From the NCBI GenBank assembly GCA_030830415.1, contig JAURNB010000143.1, forward strand, positions 1 through 18,773: a stretch of 18,773 bases of DNA, read 5' to 3'. Below are positions 7,569-14,553 of the stretch, one piece after another. How positions within the stretch are numbered: position 1 is the first letter of the stretch; each line of letters opens with the position of its first letter. The notes under the pieces were generated by a model. The model saw only the letters and a list, made by a program, of their open reading frames with translations, was not told where the DNA came from and ran no database searches. Position numbers and translations under genes: made by a program. The DNA is from Acidimicrobiales bacterium. GTDB taxonomy: Bacteria; Actinomycetota; Acidimicrobiia; Acidimicrobiales; Ilumatobacteraceae.

Positions 7569-9656
7569 TCAGGAGTTTCGGCGCTCTTGTTGATTTTTCG
7601 CCCATTTGTAGAGGTCTTCTTGCGCATTTCGCAACGCATAAGAGTCTCCTGATCGCTCCCAATGGCCAGTTGCATTGAGTACAAAGTGCGGCGCAGTGGG
7701 GTCGGTGAGATACGAAAGCACCTTTTCACACCATTGTTGATGCTTTTCTTGCAGTACAGGCACCAGCGCCTCTACGCGACGGTCGAGGTTGCGCGACATG
7801 AGATCTGCGGACCCGATATACCAACGTGGCGCTCCTGGCCCATTTCCATTACCGAACTTGTAAATGCGCGAATGCTCTAGGTACCTACCCAAAATCGAAC
7901 GCACCGTAATGTTGCTCGACATTCCAGGCACACCTGGGCGGATGCCGCATATTCCACGCACAGTAATGTCGATTTTGACGCCAGCTTCACTCGCTTCATA
8001 CAGTGCTTCGATCATTTGAGTATCGGCAAGCGAATTTAGTTTCAGACGAATGTAGCCGTTTTGTCCTGCACGCGCTTCTTGGCGGATGAGTTCAATCAGA
8101 CCCGATTTCAAATGATTCGGAGCTACAAGTAAATGCTGATACAAGTCGTTTCTGCTGAACCCAGTGAGGTGATTAAAAAGGCGTGATGCATCGGATGCGA
8201 GTTCAGGATTGCATGTGAAAATTGCGAGGTCTTCATAAAGACCAGCGGTTTTTGAGTTGTAGTTGCCTGTTCCAAAATGTACATACCGGCGTAGCCCGTC
8301 TCCATCTTCTCGTACGACCAGCGCGCACTTCACATGTGTCTTTAATCCAACAATTCCATACATCACGTGCACTCCAGCACGTTCAAGTTGCTTGGCCCAA
8401 GTGACGTTCACTGCCTCGTCGAAACGAGCCTTGAGCTCGATGAGGGCAACTACCTGTACGCCACGTTCAGCTGCGCGAATAAGGCTTTGCGCAATAGGGC
8501 TATCGCCAGATGTGCGATACAAGGTCATTTTGATTGACTGCACGCGCGGGTCGTTCGCTGCCTCTTCAATAAAAGCTTGTGTTGAGGTCACAAAGCTTTC
8601 ATATGGATGATGCACCAAAAGGTCACGCTCGCGAATCACACTGAATATGGAGCGATCTTGTTCGCTCGCCGCTGCTAGCCGGCCCGCCGTTACTGCTGGC
8701 CAAGGCGTGTCGCGCAATGCGGGAACTGGTAATGCGCTAATGGCAAACAAGCTGGTGAGGTCGAGAGGAAGATTGAATTGGTAAACATCGTGTTCTTCCA
8801 CTTCAAATTCATCAATTAACAATTGCAAAACTGTTTCATCTATAGAGTCACGCACTTCAAGACGCACTGCTCTGCCAAAGCGCCGACGGCGTAATTCGGC
8901 TTCTACTGCTTCCAGAAGGTCTTCTGCTTCTTCATCGTCTACATCGAGGTCGGCGTCGCGCGAAACGCGGAAGGTAGTTGCGCTCTTGACTTCCATTCCT
9001 TCAAACAAGGCAGGAAGATGCGCAATGATGACATCTTCAACGGGAATGAAATGTTGAGTGTTCTCTAGTTTGAGCAGCCGTGGCAAAAGAGGCGGAACTT
9101 TCAAACGGGCAAAACGCTCTTCACCAGTTTCAGGGTCACGCAACATCACCGCAATGCTCAGCGCCAACCCAGATACGTAGGGAAAAGGGTGAGCCGGGTC
9201 TACAACAAGCGGGGTGAGAATAGGGAAAATACGTTGATCAAATTCCCTCGACAGAACTGCCTTTTCTGCAGCGGAAACATCTTCCCAACGCTGCAAAACG
9301 ATGTCGTTGTTTTTCAGCTCAGGCAGAATTTCTTCGCGCAAAAGCGACTCTTGCTCGGCAACTAACCGGTGAACTGTGCTGCTGATGTCACGATCTAACT
9401 CATGTGGGCGGCGCCCGTCGGCACCGCGATGAGAAGTTCCTGCATCAATTTGGTTTTTCAGTGCTGCTACACGAACCTGGAAAAACTCATCGAGGTTTGA
9501 AGAAAAAATGGCAAGAAACTTGACTCGTTCAAGAAGTGGAATTCCCTCTTCTCTCGCCAACGCCAAAACACGCGCATTGAATGCGAGCCAACTGAGATCA
9601 CGGTTAAAAAAACGTTCGTCGATCTTCGCAGAGTAGGTTTGTTCCCGTTTCGTCAT
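7569..9656 (-). CDS. ppk1: Polyphosphate kinase 1
   Basis: A 695-residue Ppk1, the normal length. It reversibly moves the terminal phosphate of ATP onto inorganic polyphosphate. N-terminal markers are FFNRDLSWLAFN and FSSNLDEFFQVRVA; the middle domain has HHPYESF (349-355); the catalytic part has SIKMTLYR, ELKARFDE, KTHVKCALV with the autophosphorylated histidine at about H441, and HFGTGNYN. A second conserved histidine lies in LEHSRIY at about H595, matching the His592 position known in E. coli. An acidic insert (DADLDVDDEEAEDLLEAVEAE, near 234-254) sits in the head domain. The gene opens the ppk1-phoU-kinase-regulator run. No nearby ppx exopolyphosphatase is seen. A TAAAAT hexamer lies four bases before the ATG, within a repeated element that could be a PhoP/RegX3-type box. 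Confidence 0.96.
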   Translation of the reverse strand: MTKREQTYSAKIDERFFNRDLSWLAFNARVLALAREEGIPLLERVKFLAIFSSNLDEFFQVRVAALKNQIDAGTSHRGADGRRPHELDRDISSTVHRLVAEQESLLREEILPELKNNDIVLQRWEDVSAAEKAVLSREFDQRIFPILTPLVVDPAHPFPYVSGLALSIAVMLRDPETGEERFARLKVPPLLPRLLKLENTQHFIPVEDVIIAHLPALFEGMEVKSATTFRVSRDADLDVDDEEAEDLLEAVEAELRRRRFGRAVRLEVRDSIDETVLQLLIDEFEVEEHDVYQFNLPLDLTSLFAISALPVPALRDTPWPAVTAGRLAAASEQDRSIFSVIRERDLLVHHPYESFVTSTQAFIEEAANDPRVQSIKMTLYRTSGDSPIAQSLIRAAERGVQVVALIELKARFDEAVNVTWAKQLERAGVHVMYGIVGLKTHVKCALVVREDGDGLRRYVHFGTGNYNSKTAGLYEDLAIFTCNPELASDASRLFNHLTGFSRNDLYQHLLVAPNHLKSGLIELIRQEARAGQNGYIRLKLNSLADTQMIEALYEASEAGVKIDITVRGICGIRPGVPGMSSNITVRSILGRYLEHSRIYKFGNGNGPGAPRWYIGSADLMSRNLDRRVEALVPVLQEKHQQWCEKVLSYLTDPTAPHFVLNATGHWERSGDSYALRNAQEDLYKWAKNQQERRNS

Positions 9657-9661
9657 AGGTA

Positions 9662-9694
9662 TTTTACCTGAATACTCAGTGAACGCGAAATGAC
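9662..9694 (-). promoter_or_regulatory. Candidate Pho-box-like element and -10 before ppk1
   Basis: Read on the minus strand, three consecutive 11-base units start with GTCA, TTCA and TTCA (units 9684-9694, 9673-9683, 9662-9672). Direct 11-base repeats with a GTTCA core are the known form of PhoP boxes in Streptomyces. The last unit contains TAAAAT, a good -10, four bases before the ppk1 ATG, and no -35 is evident, as in activator-dependent promoters. The match is by eye and the repeats are degenerate beyond the core. Confidence 0.35.
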
Positions 9695-9723
9695 TACTGG
9701 GATAACTTGCACACTAAGAGTGT

Positions 9724-9990
9724 TTAGAGCTTGACGGAATCGCCAAGGTCCCACTCAATGGTGATGAGTTCACGCTCTGCATCGCGGGCAATGCGCTCGC
9801 TATTGCGGCGGAATTGCGGGTCGTCGCGGGTGAGGAGCACTAAACGGGCCAACACTCGAGTGCGGAACTCGTCGATGAGGGCTTGGTCGCCGTAGTCGCC
9901 ATAGACCTCCCAATGGGGAGCAACAGGGCCGAGATACACGATGCGGGCATGTGCGCGTGGCGCTTCTGGGGTGGCATTGATATCGGACAC
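9724..9990 (-). CDS. Small conserved-looking protein of unknown function
   Basis: An 88-residue soluble acidic protein starting at a GTG (9990) with an excellent ribosome binding site: AGGAGG on the minus strand, five bases ahead. I do not recognise a family. After a low-complexity N-terminal lead (about 15 residues), a compact sequence begins with ARIVYLGPVAPHWEVYGDYGD, followed by helices rich in arginine and aspartate and an ITIEWDLGDS end. There is no signal peptide, membrane helix or cysteine. It lies 67 bp upstream of ppk1 on the same strand and divergent from a whiB gene. The strong initiation signals and balanced amino-acid composition argue that it is a real gene. A link with polyphosphate metabolism is possible only through position. 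Confidence 0.72.
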   Translation of the reverse strand: MSDINATPEAPRAHARIVYLGPVAPHWEVYGDYGDQALIDEFRTRVLARLVLLTRDDPQFRRNSERIARDAERELITIEWDLGDSVKL

Positions 9991-9995
9991 GGGAA

Positions 9996-10017
9996 CCTCC
10001 TAGGAGCCCTCAGGATA
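9996..10017 (-). promoter_or_regulatory. RBS and candidate -10 for the small gene 9724-9990
   Basis: On the minus strand TATCCT (10012-10017) fits TANNNT and is followed by AGGAGG at 9996-10001 and the GTG at 9990. This implies a short leader of about 15 bases, unlike the leaderless genes elsewhere in the window. No clear -35 is seen. Confidence 0.4.
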
Positions 10018-10114
10018 CCGCAGAGTCGCCATATGACCTCTCGGGAACTTATTGCGGCTCTGTGCCGTCAGAACCCTTGTACGACCAAAGTTCTCCTCCC
10101 AGAAAAGGCTCGCC

Positions 10115-10396
10115 ATGACCACAACCGATATCCAGCACTATGAAAACCAGCGCAATCTTGGTTCTTATCGTTCAACTGAATGGATGTCACTGGGCAATTG
10201 CCGCCTTGTTGAGCCCGACATCTTCTTTCCCTCGGACGGTGCTGGGGTCGACAAGGCGCGCAAGATTTGTTCTACCTGCCCAGTTCGCGACCACTGCTTG
10301 GAATACGCACTATCGGAACAAATTGAGCACGGGGTATGGGGTGGCATGAGTGAACGTGCCCGCCGCCGCTTGAAGTCTCAACGCCGCGCTGCATAG
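10115..10396 (+). CDS. WhiB-family iron-sulfur transcriptional regulator
   Basis: A 93-residue WhiB-like protein. The four cysteines that hold the [4Fe-4S] cluster are C29, C52, C55 and C61 (NC...KICSTCPVRDHC), followed by the GVWGGMSE turn (73-80) and a basic arginine-rich tail that contacts DNA. WhiB proteins bind the region-4 end of the primary sigma factor and regulate division, redox or nutrient responses in Actinobacteria. The ATG at 10115 is chosen over an upstream ATG at 10052 because it matches family length and has AAAAGG six bases ahead. The CSTCPV-DHCLEYAL form resembles the WhiB1/WhiB4-like group more than WhiB2, but the subfamily is uncertain. It converges on tatA with 16 bp between stops. 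Confidence 0.93.
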   Translation: MTTTDIQHYENQRNLGSYRSTEWMSLGNCRLVEPDIFFPSDGAGVDKARKICSTCPVRDHCLEYALSEQIEHGVWGGMSERARRRLKSQRRAA

Positions 10397-10412
10397 ACAA
10401 CGCGAAAACGAA

Positions 10413-10589
10413 TTACTTCGAGTCGGAATCGCCAGACTTGTCGGACTGGCCATCGGCAAGACCTTTTTTAAATTCTTTTTGTGCCTGCCCAAGGTTTTTT
10501 GCAAACTTCGGCAATTGAGTGCCGCCAAAAAGAACGAGTACAACAACAGCAACGATGATGAGTTCTGGGCCTTCGAGAAATGCGAACAT
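10413..10589 (-). CDS. tatA: Sec-independent (Tat) translocase subunit, TatA/E family
   Basis: A 58-residue protein too short for many gene callers. It begins MFAFLEGPELIIVAVVVLVLFGG: a short membrane helix (about residues 9-22), the conserved FGG hinge followed by T-Q-L-P, then an amphipathic helix (PKFAKNLGQAQKEFKKG) and an acidic, serine-rich tail. This is the standard TatA layout; TatA oligomers form the pore through which folded proteins with twin-arginine signals leave the cell. No tatB or tatC is in the window. TAGGTT exactly six bases before the ATG suggests a leaderless message. The gene is divergent from the formiminotransferase gene (49 bp between starts). Confidence 0.9.
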   Translation of the reverse strand: MFAFLEGPELIIVAVVVLVLFGGTQLPKFAKNLGQAQKEFKKGLADGQSDKSGDSDSK

Positions 10590-10595
10590 GCTCTT

Positions 10596-10601
10596 AACCT
10601 A
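10596..10601 (-). promoter_or_regulatory. Candidate -10 element of a leaderless promoter for tatA
   Basis: Minus strand TAGGTT, then AAGAGC, then the ATG at 10589. The six-base gap is the same as at four other genes in the window. Confidence 0.5.
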
Positions 10602-10638
10602 CCACCGCTCGGCTGGGAGATGAGATAAAAATAACCCT

Positions 10639-11433
10639 GTGATTGAGTGCGTCGTCAATATCAGCGAGGGCCAAAACCCCGGGAAACTTGCCAAATTGAG
10701 CGCAACTGTTACCGCCGATCTCCTCGATATTCATACCGACTCCGACCATCACCGCAGCGTGTTTACCTTGCGTGGCGCACTCGCCCCGCGACTCCTCTCC
10801 GCGAGTGCCGTCAACCTCCTCAATGTTCATGAGCACACAGGTGTGCACCCTCGCCTCGGAGTGGTTGATGTAGTGCCTTTTATTCCTCTTGGCAATTCCA
10901 CATTCAACGAAGCAATTCACGAGCGCAATGCATTTGCACAATGGGCGGCCGACGAACTTGGTGTTCCTAGTTTTTTATACGGACCAGAACGCACTCTTCC
11001 CGATATTCGCCGCACGGCATGGACTTCACTTTTCCCCGATGTGGGACCTCGCACTGCACACCCAACTGCCGGAGCGATATGTGTAGGTGTCCGAGAGGTT
11101 TTAGTTGCTTACAATCTTTTCCTCGCCGATGCCACTATGAATACCGCACGCGAGATTGTGCTGAACATTCGTCAACCAGGCCTACGTGCATTGAGCTTTT
11201 TAGTAGATGGGCAGGCACAAATCAGCATGAATCTCACAAATGTAGACATCATGAACGTAGATACGGCATACGACATCGTTGCTCAATATGCCAATATTGC
11301 ACGCGCTGAACTCGTGGGGCTCATGCCGATGCAGGCGCTGACAAAAATTGAACCCAGCCGCTGGAACGAACTCGATATTGGAGTTGACAAAACAATCGAA
11401 GCGCGCTTCGACGAGTTATTAAAAGCGCAGTGA
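10639..11433 (+). CDS. Glutamate formimidoyltransferase (formiminotransferase, FTCD N-terminal type)
   Basis: A 264-residue protein matching the formiminotransferase half of FTCD: IECVVNISEG at the N-terminus, DSDHHRSVFTL (35-44), HTGVHPRLGVVDVVPFIPL (66-84) with the histidine at about H70 that corresponds to the catalytic histidine of mammalian FTCD, LYGPER, HPTAGAICVG, and a second subdomain from about 165 with YNLFLA, AREIVLNIRQPGGL-like and S-NLTN segments. Known enzymes pass the formimino (or formyl) group between N-formimino-glutamate and tetrahydrofolate. There is no cyclodeaminase domain and no hut gene nearby, so here it may serve one-carbon metabolism rather than histidine breakdown. 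The start is a GTG, fixed by the family N-terminus. A purine-rich GATAAAAAT stretch eight to sixteen bases upstream may hold an imperfect -10. Confidence 0.88.
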   Translation: MIECVVNISEGQNPGKLAKLSATVTADLLDIHTDSDHHRSVFTLRGALAPRLLSASAVNLLNVHEHTGVHPRLGVVDVVPFIPLGNSTFNEAIHERNAFAQWAADELGVPSFLYGPERTLPDIRRTAWTSLFPDVGPRTAHPTAGAICVGVREVLVAYNLFLADATMNTAREIVLNIRQPGLRALSFLVDGQAQISMNLTNVDIMNVDTAYDIVAQYANIARAELVGLMPMQALTKIEPSRWNELDIGVDKTIEARFDELLKAQ

Positions 11434-11439
11434 ACGTTG

Positions 11440-11712
11440 CTAGATCGCTTGGCGATTTGCTTGAGCACGAGCACGACGCAAGCGACGACGCTCACGCTCA
11501 GAGAGCCCGCCCCAAATACCAAACTTTTCGCCGTTGACTAATGCGTACTCAAGGCATTCGCCTCGCACGACACAACCACGACACACTTCTTTTGCTTCAC
11601 GAGTAGAAGCACCCCTTTCAGGGAAAAAGAGATCGGGGTCAACACCAAGACAGTTGGCCTGATCTTGCCAACCGCGTTCTGTACTCAATTCATCCGTTTC
11701 TGGGAATTGCAT
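11440..11712 (-). CDS. WhiB-family regulator, WhiB2/WhmD-like
   Basis: A 90-residue WhiB protein with cluster ligands C21, C44, C47 and C53, the segment DPDLFFPERG, CRGCVVRGECLEYAL, the GIWGGLSERERRRLRR turn and basic tail. The RGCVVR-ECLEYAL-N-E-FGIWGGLSERERR form is that of WhiB2/WhmD, the WhiB group tied to septation in mycobacteria and Streptomyces. The ATG at 11712 is preferred to the one at 11745 because GGGAGG lies seven bases before it and the protein length then fits. It converges on the formiminotransferase gene with 6 bp between stops. Its promoter should lie in the 11713-11885 gap. Confidence 0.94.
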   Translation of the reverse strand: MQFPETDELSTERGWQDQANCLGVDPDLFFPERGASTREAKEVCRGCVVRGECLEYALVNGEKFGIWGGLSERERRRLRRARAQANRQAI

Positions 11713-11719
11713 TCGCTTG

Positions 11720-11725
11720 CCTCCC
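11720..11725 (-). promoter_or_regulatory. Ribosome binding site that fixes the whiB2-like start
   Basis: GGGAGG on the minus strand lies seven bases before the ATG at 11712. No comparable signal precedes the alternative ATG at 11745. The remainder of the gap to 11966 (about 240 bp) holds no gene that I can see; it has the whiB promoter region and the terminator described separately. Confidence 0.6.
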
Positions 11726-11885
11726 GCTCTGCAGATCACGAACATCCAGAAGTGGCATGCAGTGATGGCAGGGCTGTAATTACATTGCTGTCATTCTGCC
11801 AAATCCTTATGAAATAAGCAAGTGCGCTGTTTTTGCCCCTCCGAGGGCGCCTCAGAGCGAATGTCTACTTTTTCAGCTCAATGTC

Positions 11886-11912
11886 AAAAAACCCTGTATT
11901 TATTGGGTTTTT
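11886..11912 (-). terminator. Candidate Rho-independent terminator of the VWA gene
   Basis: On the minus strand AAAAACCC pairs with GGGTTTTT across a ten-base loop, and the 3' arm runs into six T residues. The stem is short and AT-rich, so it may be weak. It lies about 55 bases after the VWA stop codon and upstream of the whiB2-like promoter region, where insulation would be expected. Confidence 0.5.
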
Positions 11913-11953
11913 GCACTCGTAAGACGCGTTTTTGGCTCATTTATTGGGGTTTT
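11898..11953. repeat. Imperfect direct repeat beside the terminator
   Basis: ATTTATTGGGTTTT (11898-11911) recurs as ATTTATTGGGGTTTT (11939-11953), 41 bases apart. Read on the minus strand, both copies carry an A-run followed by C's, so either one could in principle pair with the GGGTTTTTT arm. Confidence 0.5.
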
Positions 11954-11966
11954 CGGTATGTATGTA

Positions 11967-13967
11967 CTATCGGGAACGGCTGAGACGACGCTTGTGTTCG
12001 ATGAAGTCGACGAGCACATAGTCGCCCAAAGTTTCCGGGGTGGTGAAGAATGCACGGCCCTTATTGATCTCGGTGAGGCGCTCAATGAACTGCCGTAAAC
12101 CACCGTTGGCATCGAGCATGAACGTGTTGATGACGATTCCTTCACGTGTGCATTTCATCACTTCAGCCAAAGTGGACTCCACTGTTTCTCGCACAGGTGG
12201 GTAGTTGAAAAAGACGTCACCATGTGGAGTGATATGCGCAGTGGGTTCACCGTCGGTGATCATGATGATTTGTTTTGTCCCGTGCTGCTTGGAAAGCAGT
12301 TGACGAGCAAGTAAAAATCCGTGCTGCATATTTGTTCCATACGCAAAATCCCACGACACCGGTGGCAGTTGTTCAGGAGTCAAGATGCGTGCAGTTTCGC
12401 TAAACCCAACGAGACCCAAGTAATCGCGTGGATATTGCGAAGTGATGAGTGAATACAACGCCATTGCAACTTTTTTGGCGGGCAAGAAGTTGTCGCGCAT
12501 GGGCATTGACATGGAGAGGTCGATCATCACCACTGTGGATGAGGAAGTGACGTGTTCTGTGCGCTCAATTTCAAAATCTTCTGGAGAGAGTTGAACGGGA
12601 GTTCCTCCACCTTGACGGCGAATTGCGTTGCGCAGAGTTTGTTGAAGATCGAGTCGGAAGGGGTCGCCATACTCATAGGGCTTTGTTTCGTAGCGACGCT
12701 CATGGCCACCACCGCTCTCGCGCATTTGATGTTGGCCGATTTTGTCTTTTGCTAATTTTCCAAAAAGATCACGCAACGCATTGGCGCCAATTTTGCGCAG
12801 GCCCTTTGGTGTCAGCTCTAATTTGCCTTCTTTTTGGTTAATTAAGCCCGATTCTTCCAGCATTTTGGTGAGTTCTGCCAAGCGTTCAAGCGAGCGAGCA
12901 GAGTCTTCACCCAGCAGTTCTCGCACTTTGTCGAGGTCGGCTTCAGCAAGTGCACCAGGTGTGGTGGCATTACGCATGAAGCCTTCCATTTGGTCGAGCT
13001 CACCGAGTTGCTGCATGGTTTTCATGGCTTCACTCATGCCCATTGGTTCATCGCCATTGAACTGGTACTGACGCTCCCACCCAGCGTTGGGAACGAGGTT
13101 TTGTAAGCGCTCACTTAACCGATCGGCCTGCCACCGCAGATCCATGTCTTCTAACAACTGCTCAGAGAGTTGTTGCATTTGCGCCCGCTGCTCGGGGGTC
13201 ATGGAGTTCATCATCGCCTGCATTGCTGCCATACGTTGGGCCATGATTTCCAAAAGCTCATCGAGTGTTTGCGGATTCTCGGGGAAGAAATCGCCGAATT
13301 CATTCATGAACTTTTCAAATTGCGGGTCTTCGCCTTGCTCGCGCTTATCGAGCATGTCGTTTAATGCAGCCATCATGTCTTTTGTACGCTGCAGATCTTC
13401 TGGCGACATATTTTGCATATCGCCACTCATCTGATCGACATATTGCTGCATGAGTTGCTCACGAAGTTTTTCCATGAGCTCTTCAAAACGTGCTGCTGCT
13501 TCATTCGACTGGAAGTCGTAATTTTGTAAACCCTTCACCTTGCCTGCAAGATCTTGCGGGAGCATTTCCAGTTCGAGGTGATGCTCAACAGACGACTGTT
13601 GAGCAGTATCGAGACGACGCTCATCGCCACTTGCCTGCGCATCGGCGACATTTTGGTCGAGCTTGTGACGCTCTTCGTCAATAATGTCGTCGAGTGCCTC
13701 GGAAATTTCGCTGTACACACCACCGAGATCGGAACGCTCTAAGAGTTCTTCACGACGCTCACGAATTTTGTTCATCATGTCGCGCATGCCCTCAATGCGC
13801 TCGCCATTGCGGTCGGTGAGGCCCTGCTGCATGAGTCGCCGCAAGGCACTATTGACGTCTCCGTGGTACAAAAGGTCGTCGGTGACCGCTTCTAAAAGCG
13901 ACTCGGCATCGACCTCAAAGCCCTTTTGAGTGCCGTCCCAGCGGGAATAGGTGAACCGTGTGGTCAT
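11967..13967 (-). CDS. Large VWA-domain protein (CoxE/MoxR-associated type)
   Basis: A 666-residue protein. The C-terminal third is a von Willebrand factor A domain beginning about residue 475: the MIDAS motif is DLSMS (D483, S485, S487), with GTNMQHGF near 544-551 and TDGEPTAH near 571-578 supplying the other metal ligands. The first 470 residues are charged, mostly helical and methionine- and glutamine-rich (notably 165-330), with likely coiled coils and no signal peptide or membrane helix, so the protein is cytoplasmic. Proteins of this shape usually work with a MoxR or magnesium-chelatase-like AAA+ ATPase as a chaperone or insertase; no such ATPase is in the window. TAGGTT lies exactly six bases before the ATG. 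It is divergent from the cyclase gene, with 34 bp between the starts. Confidence 0.9.
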   Translation of the reverse strand: MTTRFTYSRWDGTQKGFEVDAESLLEAVTDDLLYHGDVNSALRRLMQQGLTDRNGERIEGMRDMMNKIRERREELLERSDLGGVYSEISEALDDIIDEERHKLDQNVADAQASGDERRLDTAQQSSVEHHLELEMLPQDLAGKVKGLQNYDFQSNEAAARFEELMEKLREQLMQQYVDQMSGDMQNMSPEDLQRTKDMMAALNDMLDKREQGEDPQFEKFMNEFGDFFPENPQTLDELLEIMAQRMAAMQAMMNSMTPEQRAQMQQLSEQLLEDMDLRWQADRLSERLQNLVPNAGWERQYQFNGDEPMGMSEAMKTMQQLGELDQMEGFMRNATTPGALAEADLDKVRELLGEDSARSLERLAELTKMLEESGLINQKEGKLELTPKGLRKIGANALRDLFGKLAKDKIGQHQMRESGGGHERRYETKPYEYGDPFRLDLQQTLRNAIRRQGGGTPVQLSPEDFEIERTEHVTSSSTVVMIDLSMSMPMRDNFLPAKKVAMALYSLITSQYPRDYLGLVGFSETARILTPEQLPPVSWDFAYGTNMQHGFLLARQLLSKQHGTKQIIMITDGEPTAHITPHGDVFFNYPPVRETVESTLAEVMKCTREGIVINTFMLDANGGLRQFIERLTEINKGRAFFTTPETLGDYVLVDFIEHKRRLSRSR

Positions 13968-13973
13968 GAAACC

Positions 13974-13979
13974 AACCTA
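13974..13979 (-). promoter_or_regulatory. Candidate -10 element of a leaderless promoter for the VWA gene
   Basis: Minus strand TAGGTT, then GGTTTC, then the ATG at 13967, giving the same six-base gap as tatA with the same hexamer. Confidence 0.5.
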
Positions 13980-13986
13980 GTTCGCC

Positions 13987-13992
13987 TAACCT
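13987..13992 (+). promoter_or_regulatory. Candidate -10 element for the cyclase gene
   Basis: TAACCT fits TANNNT and lies nine bases before the ATG at 14002. It is followed by AGGGGG, which could serve as a ribosome binding site for the GTG at 14008. The start and leader length are thus ambiguous. Confidence 0.35.
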
Positions 13993-14001
13993 AGGGGGTG
14001 C

Positions 14002-14553
14002 ATGCGCGTGCCACGTACTTTCATTTTCGTCGACCTTTCCGGTTTCACGCATTTCACGGAAACCCAAGGGGACGACGCCGCAGGGCGCCTTTTGGCTGCC
14101 TTTCGGTCAGTGGCGCGCGACGTGGCTTCCGAACGCGGTGTGCGCATCGCAAAGTGGCTTGGAGACGGCCTCATGATCGTGGCCATGGAGCAATCTGATG
14201 CCATCGTCTTTTCGATGGAGCTCCAGCGCCGCTCGGCAACCGCCTGTGCCCCACTCACCTTGCGCATTGGCCTTGCAACTGGCTACGCGCTTCTCTTTGA
14301 GGGCGACGACTACATCGGTTCTGCTGTCAATACCGCAGCACGGCTCTGCGATGCAGCCGGTGCATTTGAAGTTCTCATTCCTAGCGATCAAATTGAAGAA
14401 CTCCCTGAAGGCGTGCGCATTGTTGCTCACGAGCCCCTCGTGTTACGCGGATTCACTGAACCTGTTGAAGTGTGTTCGGTGACAGGCGACCCAGTTCTCA
14501 CTGACCGCAACGACACCGGTGAACTATGGACGCGTTCACCGTTCGTGATGTAA
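14002..14553 (+). CDS. Stand-alone class III adenylate/guanylate cyclase catalytic domain
   Basis: A 183-residue protein consisting of little more than one class III cyclase homology domain. Metal-binding aspartates are D11 (FVDLSGFT) and D55 (WLGDG); the base-selecting pair is K51 and D103 (the DDYIG segment), the adenine-type combination; the transition-state pair is N110 and R114 in AVNTAARL. All catalytic positions are therefore present, and ATP to cAMP is the likely reaction. It has no sensor, HAMP or membrane segment, so it should be cytoplasmic and act as a homodimer. A GTG at 14008 is an alternative start. Its last 28 bases overlap the start of the GH1-like gene, which suggests coupled translation. 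No CRP-family receptor is in the window. Confidence 0.92.
   Translation: MRVPRTFIFVDLSGFTHFTETQGDDAAGRLLAAFRSVARDVASERGVRIAKWLGDGLMIVAMEQSDAIVFSMELQRRSATACAPLTLRIGLATGYALLFEGDDYIGSAVNTAARLCDAAGAFEVLIPSDQIEELPEGVRIVAHEPLVLRGFTEPVEVCSVTGDPVLTDRNDTGELWTRSPFVM

Larger units (their letters stand above)
13974..13994. repeat. Direct repeat AACCTAG in the divergent VWA/cyclase intergenic region
   Basis: AACCTAG at 13974-13980 and 13988-13994, 14 bases apart, inside a 34-bp gap. The copies overlap the -10 candidates of both genes, so they may be a byproduct of promoter sequence or an operator. Confidence 0.4.

Noticed and set aside
11838..11851. GC-rich inverted repeat GCCC...GGGC upstream of the whiB2-like gene
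   Set aside because: Only four pairs and no T-run on either strand, so it is not supported as a terminator or operator.
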